Origin: Psilocybe azurescens
Taxonomy: Eukaryota; Basidiomycota; Agaricomycetes; Agaricales; Agrocybaceae
Assembly (NCBI GenBank): GCA_023853785.1
Contig: JAJIRX010000752.1
Location: forward strand, 1 to 64,000
Direction of reading: 5' to 3'
Length of the DNA stretch: 64,000 nucleotides
The notes beneath the pieces were generated by a model, which searched no databases, had not been told where the DNA came from, and saw only the letters and a list, made by a program, of their open reading frames with translations. The translations under genes were made by a program, and so were the position numbers. Of the stretch, positions 11,462-21,519 are shown one piece after another. Each line of letters begins with the position of its first letter. Position 1 is the stretch's first letter.

Positions 11462-12401
11462 GATGGCGCACTAAAAATAGATTTGATGATGGCAATGATG
11501 GTAACAATGATAAAATGATGGTTCCGGCAGTGATTCAGCTTCCGCAAGCAATTCAGGTTTGATGGTGATTCAGCTTTTGTAAGTGATTCAGGTTTGGTGG
11601 TGATTTGGCTTCTGCAAGCAATATCGACTCTCAGCGAGCAAGGTTACAATGACAATGACAACAATAACAATTTGAAAAAAGGGATTCAGCCTCCAGTAGG
11701 CAAGAACAACAAACAGAAACAAAGAGAGCGCAAGCAATGGCGAGAACTGGCAGCAGAGACAGTTAGGGTCACGCGTTTATGTTGAAAAGACCTAAGCAAA
11801 CAGGTAAAAACCGTGAGATTGGGATATAAATGTGTAGTGTACCATAATGTAAATACTGTACTTATATACTGTAAATACAATTTATACTAACTAAATCTAC
11901 TCTATAACAGAGAATTCAGTTTATATAAAAATCTATATACAGTGACTCAAAAACTGTCCGGATGTTTTGGAAATTGAACTTAAATTGACTATAGTGTCAT
12001 GTAATCTTAATGAAATTACATGATTCAAAATGTACTGGAAAGCCCTGCATCACAGCTTTCAAGAGGTATAATATATGTTTGTATTTGTTTGGTTTATCTA
12101 TTATTATTAAATACTTTATGAAAATAACACATCCGGACAGTTTCTTTGCGGCCCGTTGGAATCAACGAAATAAGGTTTTGTTTAATTGTAAACATGCAAA
12201 AACAATATCAAATAAATGAAAACATGTTTAATATATATAAACAAGACTAAAACCATACATTCCCCCAGGTTTATACCCCACTATTCTCTGCTACACAGCC
12301 ATGCATTCTCTCTCTCCTGAACTGCGCTCTAACATCATCTATATGCTGGAGAATGGTGATTCTATTCGGAAAATGAGGTCTTTCCTTTCCCCACACAATC
12401 C

Positions 12402-12727
12402 ATATGGACTCCAGTGGACTCCAGTGGACTCCAGTGGACTCCACTGGACTCTCTGTCCAGCCAAACTGGCTGACAGATTGTCCAGTCCACTGGACTGGAA
12501 CTGGACTGCAGTCCACTGGAGTCCACTGGACTCGCACTGGACTCCTGCCAAATTTTCAGTCCAGTCTCAGTCCAGTGGATTGAGAGTCCAGTCAAGTCCA
12601 CTGGAGTCCACTGGAGTCCACTGGACTGGGGCTTAAATATTCACTGAATAACAACAAATAATATGTTTATTAGCACAGTCCAGTGGACTCCAGTGGAGTC
12701 CAGTGGAGTCCACTGGAGTCCACTGGA
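12402..12727. repeat. Left subterminal decamer array
   Basis: Tandem ACTCCAGTGG units and their complement CCACTGGAGT fill 12402-12625, with a second cluster at 12676-12727. Because each unit is close to palindromic, the array can pair with itself and with the right-hand array. These are probable multiple binding sites for the transposase. Confidence 0.85.
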
Positions 12728-12879
12728 TGCAATAATTAACATAATATCCAAAGTATAATCATTAGTTATTAATATTAATATCAATTGCAAAAAAATAACA
12801 TAAAAATTGACACTGTATAATAACAATTAACTGAGACTACATTTAAATAAACCAGAGAGCAACGCCTCCCTGTAAATTA

Positions 12880-13404
12880 AATTTTGCATTTTGTTCAGTC
12901 CGCAGGGTAAGAATTTCACAGGCGCATGTGACGCGCACGCGTGCCCGGCATCGGCCGATCGGCACGATCGCCATCAAACGGATGCATGTGCTGTCAATTG
13001 CTTCTTTCTTTCCAACCACCACCATCTCCCCTTCCCTTTCTCTCGCCGTCGCCTTGCCCTCTTCACCACCGCCGCCGTCACCGTCGCCGCCGTCCCTCAC
13101 CCGCCGCCACCCTTCTCGCCTCGCGACGGCCTCGTCATCACCGTTTGCGAGGGCGGATCGGGTAGCCGCCGCCGCCGCTGTTCAAAATGGGAGGGAAGGG
13201 GGCCTGGGAGGAACCGGGGAAGGAGGTGAGTACATACCGTCCCGCCTATCCCCTTCTTTTGCTAACAAACCACGCAGGCGCAGACCCCGTGTCGACGGCA
13301 CGAGGCACTGATGAGGGCACGCACAGCGTCCTCGTTGCCGTCGACGGTGGCCCTGCTGTTGGGTATCCCAACATGGGGCCACCATAGCTGCCATGTCGTA
13401 CTGC
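12880..13404 (+). other. GC-rich leader, possible 5' noncoding exon
   Basis: The composition changes abruptly from AT-rich to GC- and CpG-rich (GCGCACGCGTGCCCGG, CGGCCGATCGGC). A plausible intron runs from GTGAGTACATACC (about 13227) to CACGCAG (about 13278). Open frames exist in several phases, none convincing. This could be the promoter and 5' leader of the transposase gene. Confidence 0.3.
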
Positions 13405-14360
13405 GGCCTCCGCCGTTGCCAGCTCGTGTGGCCCCACATCGTGCCGCCCCGCTGCACCCCTCTGGCCGCCACGTCACTCGCCCCCTCGACATTGCCAGCT
13501 CGTGTGGCCCCCCATCGTGCTGCCCCCGCCGCACTCCCCTCTGTGGCCGCCCACGCTACCCGCCCCCTCCGCCGTTGCCAGCTCGTGTGGCCCCCATCGT
13601 GCCACCCCGCCGGCACCCCTCTGTGGCCGCCCACGCTACCGGCCCCCTTGACGCTGCCAGCTCGTGTGGCCCCCATCGTGCCACCCGCCCCCCTCTGACG
13701 CTGCCAGCTCGTGTGGCCCCCATCGTGCCACCCTGCCGCACCCTCAGTGGCCGCCACGCTACCCGCTGCATCCGCCGTTGCCAGCTCGCGTGGCCCCCAT
13801 CGTGCCACCCCGCCGCACCCCTCGGTGGCCGCCACGCTACCCGCTGCATCCGCCGTTGCCAGCTCGTGTGGCCCCACATCGTGCCACCTCGCTGCACCTC
13901 TCTGTGGCCGCCACGCTACCCGCCCCCTCGACGCTGCCAGCTCGTGTGGCCCCCATCGTGCCACCCCGCCCCTTGACGCTGCCAGCTCGTTTGGCCCCCA
14001 TCGTGCCACCCTGCCGCACCCCTCGGTGGCCGCCACGCTACCCGCTGCATCCGCCGTTGCCAGCTCGTGTGGCCCCACATCGTGCCACCCCGCCGCACCC
14101 CTCTGTGGCCGCCACGCTACCCGCCCCTCGACGCTGCCAGCTCGTGTGGCCCCCATCGTGCCACCCTTCTGTGGCCGCCATGCTACCAGCTCCCTCCGCT
14201 GTTGCCAGCTCGTGTGGCCCCCATCGTGCCACCCGCCGCACCCCTCTGTGGCCGCCCACGCTACCGGCCCCCTTGACGCTGCCAGCTCGTGTGGCCCCCA
14301 CATTGTGCCACCCCGCCGCACCCCTCTGTGGCCGCCACGCTACCCGCCCCCTCCGCCATT
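13405..14360. repeat. GC-rich minisatellite, 13 copies of about 80 bp
   Basis: The unit contains TTGCCAGCTCGTGTGGCCCC, CATCGTGCCACCCCGCC and CTGTGGCCGCCACGCTACC. I count 13 occurrences of CCAGCTCG. Some units are shortened to about 45 bp. Long open frames on both strands (up to 379 codons) result from the repeat lacking stops and are not evidence of genes. It lies upstream of the transposase start. Confidence 0.9.
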
Positions 14361-14622
14361 GCCTGTCCTTGTCTCTGTCCCCTCTTGCATGATGTTCTCT
14401 ATGTAGTTATATAGCTAACTTTTTACAATGTATATAGCCTTAGTTAGCATATATATATATATTTCATGTATTCACTGGGCTTGAATTTTCGTAGTGAACT
14501 TGGATTTATTTTGGAGTATTTATATGAGTTACCATATTAAGATTACTCTCTGCTTGAAGCGCAGATTGCCTCTTGTTCCGTAACTGCCATCATCACTGTA
14601 CTGCTAGCTCACCACCTGCACT

Positions 14623-17600
14623 ATGCCTGCTACTACTAGGTCTACCACCAAAGCTACACCTGCTGCTTCTGCTGTTGCTTCTAATAGCAGGAAGAGGCAA
14701 GGGTCTAGTGCTGCTCAGACTGCTAAGAAGAGATTAAGGTCTGGTTCAAACAGGGCAGCCAAGACAGATCTAGAGAAGGAGAAGGAAGGAGGAGAGGGAG
14801 AGGAGGGGGGGGAGGAGGGAGGAGGGGAGGAGGAGGAGGAGGAGGAGGGGGAGGAAGGGGAGAAGGAGGAGGGGGAGGAAGGGGAGGAAGGGGAGAAGGA
14901 GGAGGGGGAGGAAGGGGAGAAGGAGGACAGGGAGGAAGGGGAGAAGGAGGAGGGGGAGGAGGAGGAGGAGGGGGAGGAGGGGAGGGATGGAGCAGGGTTA
15001 CCAGATCTGGAGGAGATGGTGGTTGATAAGTTGAGGAAAGGGGGAGAAGAGGGAGGAAAGCAACTTTGAAGAAAGAGGTCAAGAAGTAAGAAGTTATTGA
15101 CTATATTTTAATTTATTTCTAACTTTATTTTCAGATCAAAACAGCGTAGGACAACTGCAGAGAAAAATGCAGCTGTTGAAGCTGAGGAAGCTAAGCGGAT
15201 TAGGAAACAGACTCAGTGAGTTTGTTTTTGTTCTTTGTTTATATATATATATTAAAATACTTTAAGCACTTTAAAAGTTCTGGCAGAAGGAGGTGATTCA
15301 GTTGCACCTCCTCGGCGTTCAGCACCAGTCTCTACAATTGAGTCTCTTCTGACTGCTATTTCTTCAACTGGTGGTACTGGAACTGCAGCTATCAATGCTG
15401 AAGCTACAACTCTGTCTGCTGCTGCCCCAAGCATCAATGATGCTCCTACTCCTCTCGTCTCAACCACTACAATGTCTTTGCCTGCTCCAGATATTTCTGC
15501 TCCAGTTGCTATCAGTTCAGAGGAGCAGAAAACATCTGAAAACAAGCTTTCTGATGAAGGTTGGTGTTTATATTTATATTTATTTTATTTAATTATTTAA
15601 TTATAAACAGATGCCACTATGGAAAGCCCACCTCGTCCTGAAGGTTCTTCTCGGGCTACAGGTGGCATTTTTCGAGGCCGAGCAGTTGGATTGACTTATA
15701 ATCCAGTTGATGATGAAGATCTTCATTTCTCACCTATTTTCAACAAAGTAAAGGGCTTTGTTCTTTTGTATTCATCTGTTTTGGATCCTTCTCAGCTTCA
15801 GGCAACAAATATGAGGCCTAGCATGCGGGTTCCTGTTACTGTCAACAAAAACTTAGGGCCAGTTTTGCAAAATGTTGCTAGTCTTTTGAACCAATCACCA
15901 GTAAGTTTTTCATAATACATACTAATTTAAATTTCTATCTGACTATATTTAGAAAATCGTATTCTTATCTGGGATGCTATAGATGAACTTTGGGACATGA
16001 AAGGTTTCTACAATAATGCAGTGGAATCCAATGATGAAATTTCATTCAAAGTTCATAATGGTAAACAAACTCTTCATATTCTTTGTGTGAGTATTATATA
16101 ACAAGCTCAGCATGCTAAATATTACTAATTCAATGCTATAGAGCTCTTTTGAGCCTTCGATTTCTTTTTCTTCTATTGCGCCATCACATGCTCGATCTCT
16201 TCAGGCTGCATCTCTTCCACCTATCTCTCGTTCTGTCACGCCACACAGTGTTCTGGTCCACACTCGCTCTCCTTCACTATCTATATCAACATCTGGTGAG
16301 GTTGAAACCAGTAACATCAACACCACTGCTGCTGAAGAAACTATTTCTCGTAAACCATTCACTCCTTATGAGTCCACCCTTGCTTCTGTTCTCAAGGTTC
16401 CAATGGATCTGACACGTCAGCACCCACCCAAAGACCTTCCTGGCCAGTATCGTCGCTATTGTGCTGTTAGTGCTGCTCTTGACCAGATGGCTAAAATCTC
16501 AAAGTGGCCTGACAGACCACCAACTGAGAAGCAAGTCATCGAGCTTTTCATTGGGAAGAGTCAATGGAGTAACATGTGGCGTCCAACTTTTAAAAGGGCT
16601 GCTCAGTATTTTCCCAAGATGAGCAAGTGGCTTAATGGGGATTCTGATAGCATGACAGCAGTAGAGCTCTGGGGTGATGATGCAAGGTATACTTTGAAAA
16701 ATTTACAGGAATGGATGGATAATGATGGAAAGATGCTAAAGAAGGAAAAAGTTGTTGCTGTTGAGGAAAAGGTCAGAGCAAGTTCATCAAAGGATACATC
16801 TGAGCAGGAGAAGTCAAAGAAGAAGAAGAAGAAGAAGCAATCTGAGCAGTAAGTAGGAAGAATATAAATATATGCAATGTACTTTTAAATGTTTTAAAAT
16901 CTAACTGTTTGTATACTGTGATTTTTTCAGATCTTTTATAACAATCTACTTGATGGCTATATCACCTCTACTTCCTCTATTCTGGCTGCTTATCTGTCTT
17001 GCATATCTTCCTGGTGTATCAGCATCAGGACCAACAACACCATTTCCTAATATTACATTTTTGGCTTTTAGCAATTTTGTGTCAACAACATTTAATCCAG
17101 ATATTTCTTTGGAAACTGTGCTGCTAGTCTTTTTTCTCTAGTAGAAAATCCAGACTTGCTTAATTTACATGCTCGCCAAAAGCATCCAAGTTTACAGGAT
17201 GAAAAGCGCATAATTGCTACAAGTTGGATGAAGACTTTGAGTCGTGCATTAAAAATCGACTTGATACTGGTCTTTCTATGCTTTTTCAACAAAACCAATT
17301 TATGTCTGATACCTGGGAAACTGTATTAGCTGTAAAGCTTAATAATTTTTCTGAAGTTCTTGGTCTTACACCCTATAAACAAGGTGCTTTCTATCAAAAA
17401 TTGGAAAATGTTTCTCAAAAGTGTATTGAACCAGTGCGGATAATCTGCCCTCTTAACATGATATGTATAACTCCATTATGCAGATCTCGACATATTAGGG
17501 TATATACCCGTGGACGTGATTTACCATTGGTGACTTTGCTCAAAGGATCATCTATATTTAAAAATGTCCCTGTGTTAACAGGAGAATGCACCAAATGCCA

Positions 17601-19186
17601 CACATTATATTCTGCAGATCATCAAACTTATCATAATAATGACACTCGTAATGAGAGATATCTAAATTTTCCTAAATACATCCAGATTGGAAGCAATATC
17701 TGGGTTGATTATGTTTTTGCAAATGCACTAATGAATGGCATATACTCATTTCATGCATCTGCAAATACATATACTCAATATTGGAACAATAGCTTTGGCA
17801 CTATTGATTCTGCTAATATATTTAAACTTAGTCGGAAACAAGTCTGGCAAGCTTTTGTACGGCACTCTATTAGGGTTGTGGCTGCATCTTTACACACAAC
17901 ATTTGAAACTATTTCTGATATTGATATTGATGATCTTACTCAGCATGCCTTTGCTATACTTGGAAATGGTGGTGAAATTCCTGGTGCAAGAGAACATTCT
18001 TGTTCTGATTGTACCAAGCCATACAAAGAGACTGTTCAAGACAAAGATCCTATTCCAGGTACATTACCTGTTAAGCTATATACTTTAGATGGTGTTGTTA
18101 TGGGGCCACAGGTTTGTTTTTTGGCTTTTGTTTTATTTTTAAGTTTATACTAATTTTGTGAACTTAGATTTGTGCTTTTGATGGTTGCACCAATGATCTT
18201 ATTAATGCACGTGGTGGTTCACTTTGTACAATGCATGAAGTTGAACTTGCAAACAAATGCCGGATGGTTGGCTGTGACAGTGATAAATTTGAAGAAACTC
18301 AAGCTTGCAGGCAACATCAAGACAACTGGAAGCAAAGTGTGCAAGCCCGTAGTAAAGAAACTCTCAATGGTATACGTCGCATTCTTCAAAGGCCTGGTGA
18401 ACATCAAGAATGGCAACAAATTCCTGAAGGAGCTATTCAGAAACCACATGATGAAGAGATTGATGAGAATACTCATTCTACACAACGACGAAAACATTAT
18501 TTTTCACCTAATCGTTCATATTGTGTTGAAACTGCATGTGCACCTTGTGGAGTTGTTCTTGCATGGACTAAATTTGACAAGTCTGAGTCTCCAACAAATA
18601 TTCTCCGCTGGCTAGAGCATCTATTTCCAAATAAAGATGAAAGACCAGCTTACATTTGTATTGATAAAGCATGTCAAGTTTTTAAAACAGCTGTTAAACT
18701 CAGGTTATGGAATGAGTGGAAACAGACAACTCGTTTTATTGTGGACTCTTATCACTATACCAATCATAAGGCAACTGATGAAGTTTGCCGGAAATGGTGT
18801 AATCCTGCACCCAAAGATGGCAGTGCTCCAAATCTTGTGGGTGAAAAAGTTGATGAAAATGGAAACCTCATTCAATATAGAGAATTTAATACTCAAGTCT
18901 GTGAGCAACTTAATGCTTGGCTTGGTGGCTATGAATCTATCTTAAAGCGAATGACATCCAAAAATTTCAATTGGTTTATACATACAATGTTGGTTTATCA
19001 TGTGAAGCATGTTCTTGGCAGGTTATCATCTTCAAAAATGAGGACTCAATAGATGATGAAAGTAGTGAAGAAGAGGAATCTAGTGCAAGTAGTAATAGTA
19101 GCCAGAGTAGCAGCCAGACAACCCAAAGTGATGAAAATAGTGAGTCAACAGATAGTAGTGATGATGAAATGCATGTCTCAGATTAA
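14623..19186 (+). CDS. CxC5/CxC6 KDZ transposase with long N-terminal extension (8 exons, about 1390 aa)
   Basis: Predicted exons are 14623-15085, 15135-15215, 15267-15559, 15611-15900, 15953-16086, 16142-16848, 16931-18111 and 18170-19186, all with GT-AG introns. The N-terminus is basic, then strongly Glu/Gly-rich (residues about 50-140), then Ser/Thr/Ala-rich. Exon 6 carries a conserved block (LFIGKSQWSNMW) and a lysine-rich end that splices in frame into the CxC5 part. CxC5 is at 17440-17600 (CPLNMIC, ECTKCH). CxC6 follows at 18170-18330 (CTNDLINARGGSLCTMHE, CRMVGCDSDK, ACRQHQ). Catalytic motifs are CIDKACQ, FIVDSYHYTNH and NTQVCEQLNAW. An acidic Ser-rich tail ends at 19186. Four single-base frame breaks occur: near 15060, T6 at 17130, A5 at 17251 and A5 at 19034. 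The last three are homopolymers repaired by one added base, so the gene may really be intact. Confidence 0.85.
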
Positions 19187-19251
19187 ATAAATATTATACA
19201 ATTTTCTCTATTTATTTTGATTTCTACTTATTTATTGTATTAAGCTTATCA

Positions 19252-19640
19252 GAGTCCAGTGGACTCCAGTGGACTTGCTTATATACTAAGTGTAAAAAGA
19301 TAAACAGAGTCCAATGGAGTCCACTGGAGTCCACTGGACTCTATTTATTTTGATTTCTACTTATTTACTGTATCAAGTCTACCAGAGTCCAGTGGACTCC
19401 AGTGGACTCCAGTGGACTCTATTTATTTTGATTTCTACTTATTTACTGCATCAAGTCTACCAGAGTCCAGTGGACTCCAGTGGACTCCAGTGGACTCCAG
19501 TGGACTCCACTGGACTCTGTTCACCTTTTACACTTAGTATATAGCCAAGTACAGTGGAGTCCAGTGGAGTCCACTGGAGTCCACTGGAGTCCAGTGGAGT
19601 CCACTGGAGTCCACTGGAGTCCACTGGAGTCCATATGGAC
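19252..19640. repeat. Right subterminal decamer array
   Basis: Clusters of TCCAGTGGAC in both orientations are separated by copies of a longer unit containing TATTTATTTTGATTTCTACT and TATATACTAAGTGTAAAA. This longer unit also appears, in reverse, at 25300-25345, which ties that fragment to the same family. Confidence 0.85.
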
Positions 19641-20924
19641 TGTGTGGGGGATGGTAAAGTACTGCGGAAAATTGCTGCCAAACTTGGTGTTGGGAAGTCT
19701 ACTATAGGGGAGATACGCTCTGGGATGGAGTTACCTATGAAGGAAAACCATGGAGGCCGTCCTTCTAAGCTCACTCCCCATGACCGCTGCCATCTGGTTC
19801 GACTTGTTACCACTGGAAAAGCCGATACTGCCACACAACTCTGCCACCAGCTTCTCAATATCACAAACACATCTATCTCCATCCAAACCATTCGAAATTC
19901 CCTCAAAAAAGAGGATCTTGTGGCAAGAGTCAAGGTCAAAAAGCCATTGCTCTCCAAGAACCATAGGAAGGCTTCGCTTGGAATTTGCCCAGAAGTATGA
20001 ACACTGGACAGAAGAAGACTGGAAATGTGTTATGTTCACAGATGAGACCAAGATCAATTGCATTGGGTCAGATGGAAGGCAGTGGGTGTGGAAAAAGGCC
20101 AGTTCTCCTCTCCAAACTCAGCATATACAGCAAACCATCAAATTTGGAGGAGGACATGTGATGATTTGGGGTTGTATGACAACAAGTGGTGTTGGATACA
20201 TGTGCAGAATAGAAGGCAGGATGGATGGAGAACTCTATGTGAGCATTTTGGATGACCATGTCTTTCAAACTCTGGAGTATTACGACCTCGATCGGGAAAA
20301 CTTCATCTTCCAGCAGGATAATGATCCCAAGCACACATCCAAAAGGCTCAGAAATGGTTTAAAGACCAAGAAGTAGAGCTTCTAGACTGGCCAGCACAAT
20401 CCCCAGACCTCAATCCCATTGAACATCTGTGGCATATCCTCAAAATGCGCCTTGCAGAATATGAAAATGCTCCAAAGAGTATCCAGGAGTTGTGGGATAG
20501 AGTACAGGAGGAGTGGGAGAAAATACCCAAGGAGGACTGTGTGAAATTGATCAATAGTATGCCTAGAAGGGTTGCAGCTGTTTTGAGGGCAAATGGAGGC
20601 CACACAAAGTACTAGTTTATATAGATACCCATATTCCAACGGGCCGCAAAGAAACTGTCCGGATGTGTTATTTTCATAAAGTATTTAATAATAATAGATA
20701 AACCAAACAAATACAAACATATATTATACCTCCTGAAAGCTGTGATGCAGGGCTTTCCAGTACATTTTGAATCATGTAATTTCATTAAGATTACATGACA
20801 CTATAGTCAATTTAAGTTCAATTTCCAAAACATCCGGACAGTTTTTTGAGTCACTGTACTTGTGGCTGCATATTCAGCACATGGGATCGCAGGAATTGTG
20901 TTGTTTGATTCCCATATTCCAACA

Positions 20925-21178
20925 GTGAGCTGCAAGGGCTTCTTCTTGATCTTTTGAAGGTACTTCAGCCTTTCTTCTACTGAAGGGAATTTGGTGTGTT
21001 TGAATGCAGCAGGGATTGCAATAGAAGAGTATCTGAGGATCAATTCAAACGGTGTTCTCTGTCTGTCCACATGTCTTCAGTTATTGTGAGTGAATTTGAG
21101 AGTTCCAAGTCATTCATGCCAGTCTTCTGGGTGAGATGAGCAATATATAGATAGATAGGCTTCAATTTCTGTGTACTT
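20925..21178 (-). pseudogene. Gypsy integrase central fragment
   Basis: The minus strand reads EAYLSIYCSSHPEDWHE, then after a break RQRTPFELILRYSS and FPSVEERLKYLQKI. These are characteristic of the integrase segment after the catalytic core. The fragment is joined conceptually to 9895-10364 across the 10.56-kb insertion. It is truncated upstream at the KDZ-type terminus near 21170. Confidence 0.75.
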
Positions 21179-21519
21179 TGCAGTGCCCCCATATTCTGTT
21201 GGACTCCAACAGACTTTCACCAGACCCAGCCAATTCCAATGAACAGTCCATTGGACATCCAACAAATTCTGTTGGACTTGACAAAATTCCACTACCAGTC
21301 CAGTCAGAGTCCAGCCAAATTCTGGTCAAAGTCCAGTCAAGTCACTTTAAGACAGAAAACAGGTGGACTGGCCAGACTGTCCAGTCCATTGGACTTCTGT
21401 TGGACTTCCACCAGACTCTCAGCACTTAATTAGACCAGATCCAAGAGTTCTCTGTCCAGTGGATATCCAGTGGATGTCCAATAGAGTCCACTGGACTGTT
21501 ATTGGTTTAATTAAAGACT

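Larger units (their letters stand above)
12375..19664 (+). mobile_element. Complete KDZ transposon (7290 bp) with CxC5/CxC6 transposase
   Basis: Both ends are defined: GAGGTCTTTCCTTTCCCC at the left and the complement of CAGTACTTTACCATCCCCC at the right. Both continue as ACACA(A/G)TCCATATGGACTCC and then arrays of a TCCAGTGGAC decamer. The 8-bp CGGAAAAT at 12367-12374 and 19665-19672 is a perfect target duplication; 8 bp is, from memory, the length reported for Zisupton-type elements. Contents in order are decamer array, AT-rich spacer, GC-rich leader, 13-copy minisatellite, one eight-exon transposase gene, decamer array. Confidence 0.9.
12301..20615 (+). pseudogene. Tc1/mariner transposase, interrupted by the KDZ element
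   Basis: Coding begins at 12301 (MHSLSPELRSNIIYMLENGD) and breaks at 12374 inside the first helix-turn-helix. It resumes at 19673, and removing the insertion plus one 8-bp duplication restores RKIAAKLGVGKSTIGEIR in frame. Further on come the GRPS linker motif, first Asp (FTDETK), second Asp (QQDNDPKHTS) and Glu (NPIEHLWHILK), so it has a DDE catalytic triad of the DD34E type. Two further frame changes lie near 19965 and in an A-run at 20341-20344. The stop is TAG at 20613. The enzyme would cut and paste at TA. Apart from the insertion the sequence is well preserved, which suggests a recent arrival. Confidence 0.88.
11940..20856 (+). mobile_element. Tc1/mariner element, split by a KDZ element
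   Basis: Long terminal inverted repeats of about 223 bp (11940-12162 and 20633-20856) begin CAGTGACTCAAAAAACTGTCC and are flanked by the TA duplication (11938-11939, 20857-20858). Each repeat has an internal CCGGACAGTTTCTTTGCGG motif that echoes the outer end, giving the two transposase sites per end seen in Tc1-like IR/DR elements. Without the KDZ insertion it would be about 1.6 kb. A shorter derivative of the same family lies at 45017-45826. Confidence 0.9.
10365..20924 (-). mobile_element. Non-autonomous gag-only Ty1/copia-like element, inserted in the gypsy integrase
   Basis: Two 226-bp LTRs (10365-10590 and 11780-20924, the latter interrupted) flank a 1189-bp internal region that codes only for gag on the minus strand. 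The flanking 5 bp GTGAG (10360-10364 and 20925-20929) is a perfect target duplication. LTR2 begins TGTTG and ends CAACA; LTR1 begins CATTG, two transitions away. There is no room for protease, integrase or reverse transcriptase, so mobility would have needed another copia's enzymes. Confidence 0.85.
11780..20924 (-). repeat. 5' LTR of the copia-like element (LTR2), split by a Tc1/mariner element
   Basis: The LTR is 11780-11939 plus 20857-20924, again 226 bp once the mariner element and one TA are removed. The mariner inserted at the TA inside AATCTATATAC, which in LTR1 reads AATCTACATAC. Confidence 0.85.
8336..21178 (-). mobile_element. Ty3/gypsy chromovirus, minus strand, split by nested insertions; 5' part missing
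   Basis: Components in 5'-3' order on the minus strand are: integrase 3' portion (20925-21178, continuing at 9895-10364 after a copia-like insertion), chromodomain, an extra CCHC ORF (8769-9545), polypurine tract and 3' LTR (8336-8758). Upstream of the integrase fragment the element is cut at about 21170 by a KDZ-type terminus. Reverse transcriptase, RNase H, protease and 5' LTR are absent from the window. Confidence 0.8.

Noticed and set aside
13182..14321. 379-codon open frame on the minus strand, and 221-242-codon frames on the plus strand
   Set aside because: They run through the 13-copy minisatellite; the unit lacks stops in most frames, so open length is not evidence of a protein.
14723..15082. 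Poly-proline minus-strand frame
   Set aside because: Antisense of the Glu/Gly-rich first exon of the KDZ transposase.
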